Shown here one piece after another: positions 21,179 to 30,648 of a DNA stretch of 64,000 nucleotides. A program made the translations under genes and the position numbers. Source of the stretch: Pythium myriotylum (Eukaryota > Oomycota > Peronosporomycetes > Pythiales > Pythiaceae); NCBI GenBank assembly GCA_023091665.1, contig JALJCQ010000013.1, positions 2,418,001 through 2,482,000 of the forward strand, written 5' to 3'. Within the stretch, counting starts at the first letter, position 1; every line of letters begins with the position of its first letter. The notes beneath the pieces are model-generated. The model made no database searches, had not been told where the DNA came from, and was given only the letters and a program-made list of their open reading frames with translations.

Positions 21179-21217
21179 CTTGGTAGCACTTGTCGTCAAT
21201 CCGACGCCGACATCGTT

Positions 21218-22354
21218 ATGTCCGAAGCTTCCGACTTCGTGATGGCGTCAAGCCATCCGACGCTGTCGCGTCAAGACCATCCGTACCTGGATGAGGCCCA
21301 GTGGGGCTATCTGCAGAAGATGGAGGCCATCAATGGCCGAACAAGCATCATCGAGCTGCTTCGACGCGGCTCTGGCGAAGTCCTCGCACATGTCGCGCGT
21401 TTTCGCGACTACGAGGCAGCCCTCGAGAAGTATCTCCTCGACGTCGTGACGTCCCGCGTATCCGCGACTCAGGCTGCCCAGCCAGCTCAGGTGCCGCCGA
21501 CAGTCACGTATGTGCCGTTGCCGGCACCTCCGGAACGTCCGAAGGCCGTGAAGGTTACGGTGTCCCCGTATTCGGGTGAAGAAAGCGACAATCTTGCCCT
21601 CTGGCAACGCGAGATCGAGCTCGCCACAGCAGCCGGCTGCATCCGTGATGAACGGCAGAAGATCGCCTTTGCGATCTCGAACATGACGGGCCGGGCGAAG
21701 ATCTGGGCCCTCACGTGCGAGACATCGCATCCCGGATGTTTTTCCGACTGGGCAACTCTTGCCAAGGCGATGAAGTCGATGTTTCAACCGCCAAATGTGG
21801 CGCATCGCCAGCGAGCTGCGTTTCTCGCTTGTCGGCAAGGTGGCCGCGAGCTGCACACGTATGTGCAGGAGTTACGTCAACTCCGTGCCAACATGGCTGC
21901 GAATGCGCTCGCAGAAGACGTCATGCTGACGACGTTCATGGAAGGGATGGATCCCGGTCCCGAGAAGGCTGCGGTTTTCCGCGAGGAGCCCATGCTCCTA
22001 GAAGACGCGTTCGTCGTCGCGCTGCGAGAGGACTACGTTCAGCGTCTCTCGCGCGGTTTATCCGCGAGTCCGGCAGCGCCGCCTCCGGTCACGCCGGTTC
22101 CACCACCGGTCATCGAACCGATGGACCTGAGTGTCATCGACCTCAGTGGAGTCGATCTCAGCACGGTCGACTTGCGTGCGATCGACGTGAAGGCTCTTCA
22201 CATCAAGTGTTCTACTTGTGGGAAGTTCGGTCACTTCCAGCGGAAATGTCCGCGCAAGAGGGGCGGTGGTCGTGCTCGCCGTGGTCGGCCGCGGCGCTCG
22301 GGAAACCGAGGTGGATCTGCTCCCACGTCGCAGGGAAACGACAGTTCCCAGTAG
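21218..22354 (+). CDS. Element D Gag
   Basis: This 378-residue Gag forms the virus-like particle. Seen: a Retrotrans_gag capsid region (about 115-290, with LALWQREIELATAAG and TFMEGMDPGP), then a run of short Asp-Leu-Ser repeats (DLSVIDLSGVDLSTVDLRAI), one CCHC knuckle CSTCGKFGHFQRKC near 329, and an Arg/Gly-rich basic tail. The start is the first ATG after the LTR and primer site (40 bases beyond the LTR). The stop at 22352-22354 lies inside a predicted hairpin downstream of a slippery heptamer, so a fraction of ribosomes should continue into Pol. Confidence 0.92.
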   Translation: MSEASDFVMASSHPTLSRQDHPYLDEAQWGYLQKMEAINGRTSIIELLRRGSGEVLAHVARFRDYEAALEKYLLDVVTSRVSATQAAQPAQVPPTVTYVPLPAPPERPKAVKVTVSPYSGEESDNLALWQREIELATAAGCIRDERQKIAFAISNMTGRAKIWALTCETSHPGCFSDWATLAKAMKSMFQPPNVAHRQRAAFLACRQGGRELHTYVQELRQLRANMAANALAEDVMLTTFMEGMDPGPEKAAVFREEPMLLEDAFVVALREDYVQRLSRGLSASPAAPPPVTPVPPPVIEPMDLSVIDLSGVDLSTVDLRAIDVKALHIKCSTCGKFGHFQRKCPRKRGGGRARRGRPRRSGNRGGSAPTSQGNDSSQ

Positions 22355-22374
22355 ACGCGGGGCAGTCTACTGGG
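22333..22374 (+). promoter_or_regulatory. Programmed -1 ribosomal frameshift signal between gag and pol of D
   Basis: The slippery heptamer GGGAAAC (22333-22339) is in the correct register (codons CAG GGA AAC in the Gag frame). It is followed by a 7-base spacer and a hairpin with a perfect 10-bp stem, CCCAGTAGAC (22347-22356) and GTCTACTGGG (22365-22374), with an 8-base loop. The Gag stop TAG lies within the stem. Slippage by -1 enters exactly the Pol frame. GGGAAAC is, from memory, also the heptamer of some simian type D retrovirus gag-pro junctions. Confidence 0.88.
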
Positions 22375-25300
22375 GCGATGACTCCTCGCTCCGCGACGCC
22401 GAGTTCGGCAGTATCGCAAGGCGGGGTGGCCCCGGAAGAAGATCTCTTCTCAGCAGTTGATGAGCTGCGCATCAGTGGCGAGCTCATCGTCGTCACTGCC
22501 CAAGTGAAGGGATTTCCACGTCCCTTCAGAGTCTTAATCGACTCTGGTGCGACGCGCAATTACGGTCGCAAGCAAAGTATTGCTGAGAATGCTTCTCTGT
22601 TTGCTCAAGCTTGTGAGCGAGATCTCGGAGTCTCGGTGCGTCTTGCGACGGGCATCGTCGCAGAGACGAAGAAGATCGAGGTCGATCTACGCATTGCGTT
22701 TGTCGATTTCGACTCAGTCGAGCGCTTTACAGTGCTCGACATGGATGAGAGGTTTGACCTCATCCTCCGAATGCCGTGGCTCGAGCGCCACGAGCCGTGG
22801 ATCGACTGGAGGACCAAGTCGATTGGGAGCACGTCTCCCGGCAGGAACGGAGCTCAGGAGCGTCATGAACCCTCCTTCGTCCGCCGGCTGATGAGCCCCA
22901 TCAAGGATGATGAAAGTGCCTACTTCATTGGCGTAGTGAACGCCATGGACACCTCGGGTGTTCCGGAGACGGTCATGCCGTCTGCCGTGAAGTACGGCGT
23001 AGAAGAGGGCGTCGAGTTGTCTCCGCCCCCTCCGAGTACCAGCATGGAAGATGCTTCGGGGATGTGTCCCCTTGTCGCGTGTTCGCGTGCGGTCGAGCCG
23101 CTCTCAGGGTCGTCGGATACGACCGAGCCCGGGTCTGAGCCACTCCCGCTCTCGGACGCGTCGCATGACGTGCACATCGTTGATGTGATGACGGGGTCGT
23201 CGATCGATCCGTCCACGGTCGATATGGCACCGTTGCCAGAGTTCTCCGAGCTGACTAGCTTGGAGGAACTCCCTATGGACGATTTCGTCCGCGAGCTCAA
23301 AGCTGGTGAGATCGCTGAGGTTGTGATCCTCCGATCTGAGCGAGACCTCGCCCAACCCAACACCTCGACGGTGATTGACGAGGATGTCCTCGTTGAGTTT
23401 CGTCAGAAGTTTGACGCTCGCCGTGGTTCGGCCATTCTCAAGAATCCGAAGGATCGGTTCTATCCGCTGGTCAAGCGGTTTGCGGAGACTTGCCTCAGCA
23501 AGAACCCGCCGGCGGGGCTGCCCCCTGATCGTGGCGTCCGCCACGAGATCAAGCTCAAGCCTGGCTCGAGCTATGCGACGGTTCGCCAGTGGGCTCTGCC
23601 GGCCGAACAATCGGACTTCATTGATGAATTCTTCGCCAAGAAAGCCAAGGCTGGCTTGGTGCGCGAGAGCGTCTCGCCGCACGGCGCACCAACGTTCTGT
23701 GTGCGCAAGCCAAATGGCAAGTGGAGGATCGTCCACGCGTACAACAAGTTGAACGCACAGACGATCCCTGCGTCCACTCCGATCCCTCGGAAGGATGTGA
23801 TCATCCACCGGATGTCCGGCGCGAAGAAGTTCAGTTCTCTCGACTTGGTCGACGGTTATTACCAAGTGCTCATGGAGCGTGGGGATATCCCCAAGACTGC
23901 CGTCAGTACGCCGAGCGGTATGCTCTGGGAGTGGCTCGTGATGCCACAGGGGTTGTCGAACGCCCCAGCGACGTTCAATCGCTTGGTGACCCATTTGTTC
24001 CGTCCCCTGCGAGCGTTCGCGCAGACGTACTTCGACGACATCTACGTCCACACGAAGCCGGAGGCTGGTCGTGATCTGGATACGCTCCATGAGGATCACC
24101 TCCGCCAAGTTCTCGAATGCCTCGAGGAGCATAAGCTTTATGCCAACTTGGATAAGTGTATCTTCGGTGCCGAAGAGATCCCAGTGCTTGGGTGTTTCGT
24201 CGGGGTCGACGGTGTTCGGGCGGATCCCGAGAAGGTGAAGGCAATCGCCGAGTGGCCATCGCCACGGTCCGTGAAGGACCTACGCAAGTGGTTGGGTCTC
24301 GCCAACTACTTGCATCGGTTCACGAAGAACTACGCCGAGATGGCTCGGCCGCTGACTCAGCTGCTCAAGAACGACGTTGAGTGGTCGTGGTCTCACGACA
24401 CGGAAGCTGCCTTCCTGAAGATCAAGGAGAGTCTTCTCCAAGCGCCGATCCTGGCGTTGCCGGACGACTCCGTCCCGTACAGCGTTGTCTGTGACGCCTC
24501 CGACTATGCGATCGGTTGTGCACTTTTGCAGAAGGACCAAGATGGTCACGAGAGAGTCATCTCGTATCAGCCTCGCCAGCTGCAAGCGGCCGAGAGGAAC
24601 TATCCAGTTCATGACAAGGAATTGTTGGCGATGAAGTACGCCTTGGTGAAGTTCCGCGTTCACCTTCTCGGCGCGTTGCCGTTCGTGGTCTACACAGACC
24701 ATGCGTCTCTACGCACAGCGACACAGTCTCCGCACTTGTCGCCGCGAATGGCTCGCTGGTTGTCATTCTTTTCAGAATACAACTTTACTGTTGAGTACAA
24801 GCCGGGTCGGCTCAACGTGCCGGCAGACGCACTCTCTCGGCGTCCCGACTACGAGATGAACCATCTCACATCAGTTGCTTCTGATGTCTACGACTTGTTT
24901 CGTGACGCCTACGAAGGCGATGCACAGTGTGCGGAGATCATTCGTGCTCTCAAGTCATCAGACTCGGAGAAGTCTCTCTCGCCTCGCGTTCGAGCCCGAC
25001 TCCATCGGTACACGTTTGAAGACGGCCTCCTGAAGTATCAGGTCTCGGACAGCGAAGAATCTCGCATAGTCGTCCCAGCAGACGAAGATCTGCGATACGT
25101 GATCGCGTATGGTGCTCACGACGCACCTGGTGCTGGCCATCTTGGCCGCGAGAAGACGTACGCGCTTCTCAGCCCAAGGTTTTGGTGGCCCAAGATGTAC
25201 AAGTGGGTGTCGCGGTATGTCCGCACGTGTGACGTCTGTCAACGAGTGAAGCCAAGTGCACACTCTCAGGCTCCGCTTCAGAGCCTGCCTGTCCCCAGCG

Positions 25301-26775
25301 ATTGCTGGCGCTCAGTGAGCATGGACTTCTTCTTTGGCATGCCAAAGACGTCCGCTGGGCACAATGGTGTGCTGGTCTTTGTTGACCGTTTGTCCAAGAT
25401 GGTGCATCTTGTTCCGGTTTCGGATACCTGCACAGGCCTCGACTGTGCTCGACTTTTCGTCGACACCGTGTTTCGACTACACGGTCTCCCCGACGCAATC
25501 GTATCGGATCGGGATCCCAGGTTCACTGGTGATTTCTGGGAAGGTCTCTTCCAGATCCTGGGCACCAGGCTCGACATGTCGACGACGGATCATCCGGAGA
25601 CCGATGGCCAGACCGAGCGGGCCAACCGGGTCGTGGAGGATATCCTCCGTTCGTACTGTGGAGATAATCCCACATCGTGGAGCGATACTCTCGCCATGGT
25701 CGAGTTCGCCATGAACAACTCTGTTCATTCATCGACAGGTCTGTCGCCGTTCTTCGTGAACGGTTTGAGACACCCAGCGTTGCCGCTCTGTCTCATGGGC
25801 AGTGCCCAGTCTGGTGGGGGAGGGGCTCGGCAATTACTTGCCTCCCAGTTGGAAGGTGTTTCCAAGTCGGCGGAGCGCCGCAAGATCGACGAGTTCTTGT
25901 CGACACGTGTGAATGTCATCACCCGCGTGCGTGACGCGATGGCAGCTGCCCAAGATGTTCAGAAGGAACAAGCCGACAGGCACGGTCGGAAGAACACGCA
26001 TGTGTTCAAGCCAGGCGACTATGTGCTTGTCAGCACGAAGAACCTGTCTCAGAATGCTGTGTCCAGCTTGGGCAGCTCGAAGCTGCTGCCGAGATATATC
26101 GGCCCGTTCAAGGTGTTGAAGCGGAGTGGAAACTCCTACAGGGTCGATCTGCCAACATGGTTGCAGACGCACCCGACGTTCTACGTCGGCTTGCTCAAGC
26201 CGTATCTCCGCCCCGATGGAGATGCATCGTACGAAGAGTCGTCGGAAACAATTCCAAGCGGAGTTGCCGCCGAGATGCAATCACCGACAGTCGCGCACGA
26301 GAACGTGCCAGTCACGGATGATTCCTCGGGCGACTCTATCGCGATGCATGATTCTGCAAGTGACGTGGCTAGTCCACACAGCGAAGCGCCAAGACGCTCG
26401 GCACGGCTTGCTCAAGCCCGTCGAAGTTCGACATGGTCGTCGAATGCGACCACAGCGTCGTCAATACGACGTCGGGTTACGTTTGCCGAACCCGAAGGAG
26501 CACGTCGGGTCCCCGACACTGGTGTGAAGACCAGAAGGAAAGCGCTGCGACCGGTGCGCGCTCCTTTGCCTGTGATCGACAGGAATGGCGAACGCCATTA
26601 TCACGTCGAGTCTCTCGACAGTGTGCGTGTGCACAATGGCGTCCGCCAGCTCTTGGTCAAGTGGCTTGGATATCCAAGCAACCAGAGCTCCTGGGTCGAT
26701 GAGAGTGTTCTCAGGCAAGATTGCTCTGATCTTGTTCGCGCATGCGAACATGATCATCCTGGATGGTTCCAGTAG
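22337..26775 (+). CDS. Element D Pol (protease, RT, RNase H, integrase, chromodomain)
   Basis: About 1480 codons in the -1 frame relative to Gag. Order: protease LIDSGATRNY (22535) with a later LRMPWL motif; reverse transcriptase (palm SLDLVDGYYQ, catalytic YFDDIYVH at ~24029); RNase H (VCDASDYAIG); integrase zinc-binding region (HLGREKTY...CDVCQRVK); integrase core with D (SMDFFFGM), D (VSDRDPRF) and E (DGQTERANR); C-terminal chromodomain (YHVESLDSVR...LVKWLGYPSNQSSWV, ~26600-26740). It probably has no start of its own; expression by frameshifting fits. The chromodomain suggests integration aimed at chromatin marks. YxDD follows the preceding motif directly, without the insert seen in C and E. 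Confidence 0.93.
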
Positions 26776-27709
26776 GTGGGACCGACCACCTCCATCAAGA
26801 TGAGAAGTGTCTCAAGTTCCTCAAGGAAGACGCTCAGTGGAGCACACGGAAGGTCCGTCTCAGTCGAGTCGACTGTCCCTGTCTATTATAGACATGGGTA
26901 CAAGACCCAAGCAGAAGGCCATGAAGATGGCGAGACCGCCGCGTTCGGCGCAGTTGAAGCATCGACAATGTCCACCGACCCCATCGGTTGCGTTGGACAA
27001 CGCTCACATCAAGCCAGAGTGGCTGGCTCAGTTTGGTGTTGGTACACCGAGCAGTCCTCTGCGGTGTAGCCATCGCGCCCGAGCGTGTGGCCGACAACAC
27101 GAAGTTGTCCGGCAACGTCGTTGTTCGACTGTCACGGGTATCCCCGCACTCCACGCACTCAGTTGAGTCGTTGGATGAGGCTGACCAGCCTCTCGAGTAC
27201 TTGGTAGTACTCGCGGTGGATACCCACCGATCACAGTCTCCAGTATTAGACTGGACCCAGTTCTGGGCACCGTCAAGAGACGAAGTTTGCGAGATCGCAT
27301 CGTACAGACCTGTACGCTTGCACAAGGCAAGAAGCCACCGCACTGAGTGTGCGTGCCAAGTTTGGGCTTGCCGCGAGCTCTGCTCGCCTCGCAATGGTCG
27401 TCTGACCATGCCATTTTGGCTTGCCGCCGTTAGACGGCAAAATGGCCCAGTTCTGGGGGATCGTCATGATCCAGTGGTCGCTGGCGACCGCGCGCACGTC
27501 TGCATGCGTCTCATGACGCAGCGAGGTGTTGCGCCAAGCCGCTGCGGCTCTCGATCAGTCGTTGTCGAAAAATCGACACGCGACTTCGCGCTCATGGTCG
27601 CCATGAGTCTGTACCCATTTCCGTGTGGGTCCTCGGAAATTCCGTCCTGGAATAGGCTCGTGTTCCTAAATTAGGTACAAGGGTGTTCCTCATTTTGGGT
27701 GGGGGGTGG
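26776..27709 (+). other. Element D 3' untranslated region
   Basis: There are 934 bp between the Pol stop and the 3' LTR. I see no supported ORF. It contains a hairpin with 9-bp perfect arms GCCATTTTG/CAAAATGGC (27410-27446) and a G-rich polypurine tract just before the LTR (27697-27709). Open frames on either strand here lack recognisable domains. Confidence 0.7.
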
Positions 27710-28011
27710 TGTAACGGGGTACAAGGTTACACAAGTAGGTTAGGTTGTGTAGGTACATAATGCGTGTGGTCCACTTAGGGGAAAAGTTACCCTAAGTAGT
27801 GACTCTCTTTTATTAGATTCAGTAGGTGATATCCCTGGGTATTAGATACCAGGGATATCAGGTATAGGGGGATTATTCCCCAGGGGAATAATCTGAATAC
27901 AATCAGTTCGCCTTTTGCCAAGTCCTTGGCGCTCGTCGACAGGGGTCGACTCGGAGCGGCTGCTCACGCTTCCTCAAGCGCAGGTGCTGTGAACGGTCGC
28001 GGACCGTTACA
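27710..28011 (+). repeat. Element D 3' LTR, 302 bp
   Basis: It appears identical to the 5' LTR, including all three inverted repeats, and is followed by target duplication ATAGA. Confidence 0.94.
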
Positions 28012-28718
28012 ATAGATGTTGGAACGACCAGCCAGTCGAGGCCGCAACCTCCTGGTTATGTACAAGTCGACGAAGAGCCCCCGTTCTATGTGCGACAAGG
28101 CGCTGAGAATCTTGAAGGCGTGTCAAGTCCACGCGGTCGTTTTCCAACTCAAAGCGGACGTGACCCAACTAGAAGTGGTGTCGGAGAGACTGGAAATGCA
28201 GTCGAAGAGCGATGGCGGCGGATCCGTGCTCACCAGGACGCTGACGAGTACACCAGGAAGATGAAGCTGTTCCTGGCTGGAGATACTCGTTTCCTAGATC
28301 GCGACGACGCTTCCCAGCTCGCTAAAGTCGCTGACCAGTTCGTACTTGACGAACATGACGTGCTCCGGTATGTGAGTCTCCGGCCTAGGGCCAGAGAGAG
28401 GCCAGCCCAGCTAGTCGTCCCAGCTGGCATGAGGAAAGACGTGTTGCATCACTGCCACGTCGAGTACCAAGGCGGCCATCAGGGTATTACACGCACGTAT
28501 GAGCGAGTCCGCTCAGAGTATTACTGGACTGGGATGTACCAGGATGTCGTTCGATTTTGCTCCAGCTGCGTCGACTGCAGCACTGGCAAAGGTCTCCCAG
28601 CCAACCCTGGTCCGTCTCCTGGTAATATCCAGCCAAAATACCCGTTCCATGTTGTCTCGATGGATTTCGTGGTCCCACTGCCTCCGTCTGAGCAGGGAAG
28701 CACGGCGTTGCAGCAACA
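28012..28718 (+). pseudogene. Gypsy C pol, part 2: start of integrase
   Basis: This continues the C linker frame directly after element D (IDVGTTSQ...). It encodes the integrase zinc-binding domain ([20 protein letters not shown]) and the first core aspartate ([11 protein letters not shown]). It breaks off near 28718, where a 5'-truncated Copia A copy begins without an LTR. No target duplication is visible at this junction. Confidence 0.85.
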
Positions 28719-30648
28719 AGTGGCAACAGGGCCAGCGGTCGCAGCGTCCAGCAGCACCAGCATCGGCCCAGCAGCCGAATGTCGACTACGCACCAGGGTC
28801 CAAGCGCCACTCTCGCACGCACTCGCTCGAGAACCTGGCTGAACCGCCAGTTGAGAAGCGCTACGGACGTGTTGGACGCACAAGTGGTGCGACTCCACCA
28901 CCCACGCAAGGTCCAAGGACATCGCTCGAAGATCTGTCTGCACTGCTCACGTCGATCGAAGAGGAAGGCGTAGAAGATGAAGATGAAGAAGGCGAAGACG
29001 TGCAAGAACAAGGGGGAGAAGACCAAGATTACGAAGAGTTTGCTCTCGTCGTGAATTCAGGGGGAGAGTTGCCGACATCGTTCAAGTCGGCGATGGAATC
29101 CGACGACGCCAGCAACTGGAAGGAAGCCTGCGACTCCGAGCTCGAGTCGCTCAAGAAGAACGAGACATGGGACCTTGTCCCTTTGCCAGCCGGACGCAAG
29201 GCCATCACCAGCAAGTGGGTGTTCAAGGTCAAGGAAACCGCCGAAGGACTTGTCGAACGGTACAAGGCTCGACTCGTTGCCAAGGGGTTCCTGCAGAAGT
29301 ACGGTATCGACTTCGAAGAGACATTCGCACCCGTCGCCAAGTTCACGTCGATCCGAACCATCCTCAGCATCGCCGCTCGACACAAGCTCATGATCCATCA
29401 GATGGATGTCAAGACGGCGTTCCTGAACGGCAACCTCGACGAAGAAATCTACATGAAGCAGCCCGAAGGCTTCGTCGACCAGCGCCACCCCGACTACGTG
29501 TGCAAGCTCAAGCGCTCGCTCTACGGTCTCAAGCAGTCGCCACGCATGTGGAACCAGACCATCGACGCCTTCATGCGCAAGGTCGGCTTCACCAAGTGCG
29601 AGATGGACCACTGCGTGTACGTCAAGCGGAGCGGCTCAGCGATGATCTTCGTGGTGATCTACGTCGACGACCTCATCCTCGCCTGCAACAGCCTCGAGTT
29701 GCTCACGGCGACCAAGCGTGCACTCAGCGAACGCTTCGAGACGTCCGACCTCGGCGAACTCAAGTACTGCCTCGGCATGGAAGTTGACCAAGACTCCAAG
29801 TCAGGCGACGTGACCATGCGGCAGACCAAGTTCCTGCAGTCGATCCTGACCAAGTTCGGCATGCAAGACTGCAAACCAGTGAGGACTCCTCAAGACCCCG
29901 GACTCAAGCTGACCAAGGCCATGTGCGAGGGTGGTTGCAAGCACGAAGACACCATGAAGAACGTGCCGTACCGAAGTGCAGTCGGCGCACTCATGTACCT
30001 CATGGTCGGCACTCGACCAGACCTCGCAGCGGCAGTCGGCACACTCAGCCAGTTCGCCGCGGACCCGTGTCCAACACACTGGCAAGCTCTCAAGCGTGTG
30101 CTCCGGTATCTGCAAGCGACTCCGACCTACGGCCTGCAGTTCTCGGCATCGAACGACGGAAGACTGGTCGGCTACTCCGACGCCGACTGGGCTGGCGACA
30201 TCGAGTCACGTCGAAGCACCAGCGGCTACGTGTTCATGCTCAACGGCGGATGCATCAGCTGGCGCAGCAAGAAGCAGCGAACTGTCGCCCTCTCCTCGAC
30301 CGAAGCAGAGTACATGGCTCTATCGGAAGCGATCCAAGAAGCCGTGTGGCTCAAGGCGTTCCTGTGCGAACTCGGCGAAGTTGCAAGCGACCAAGCGCTC
30401 ACGGTGTACGAAGACAACCAAGGTGCCATCGCGTTGGCCAAGAACCCCGAGTTCCACAAGCGCACCAAGCACATCGACATTCGCTACCACTTCGTTCGTG
30501 AGAAGGTCGAGGACGGTCAAGTGTGTCTGCAGTATTGCCCGACCCAAGACATGCTTGCCGACATCATGACCAAGCCGATCCCCACTGTCCAGTTCGACGT
30601 GCTCCGCACCAAGCTCGGTGTCCAAGACGCAGTCGAGTCGAGGGGGAG
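28719..30648 (+). pseudogene. Copia A5, 5'-truncated: linker, RT, RNase H
   Basis: Family A polyprotein from the glutamine-rich linker after integrase (WQQGQRSQ) through an acidic stretch, reverse transcriptase (YVDDLILA) and RNase H (EDNQGAIA). It is open to a stop in its LTR at 30694. LTR, Gag, protease and integrase are missing at the 5' side. The acidic stretch is three residues shorter than in A1. The open frame extends by chance into C, so the apparent C-A fusion is not a real protein. Confidence 0.88.

Larger units (their letters stand above)
20877..28011 (+). mobile_element. Gypsy element D, complete, chromodomain type
   Basis: A 7.1-kb Ty3/Gypsy element with two 302-bp LTRs that look identical, TGTAACGG...CCGTTACA ends, and 5-bp target duplications ATAGA at 20872-20876 and 28012-28016. 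The host reading frame of C continues exactly across the insertion site. A primer binding site candidate starts TGGTAGCACTTG at 21181. Gag and Pol lie in different frames, linked by a -1 frameshift signal. Identical LTRs and open frames mark it as young and possibly active. Confidence 0.95.

Noticed and set aside
26834..27674. Open frames in the 3' region of Gypsy D on both strands
   Set aside because: No recognisable domain and overlapping frames on opposite strands; treated as untranslated region.
28499..28718. Apparent fusion protein of Gypsy C and Copia A5
   Set aside because: In the C part this frame is not the one encoding integrase; the true C frame is a different one, so the fusion is an artefact of open frames.
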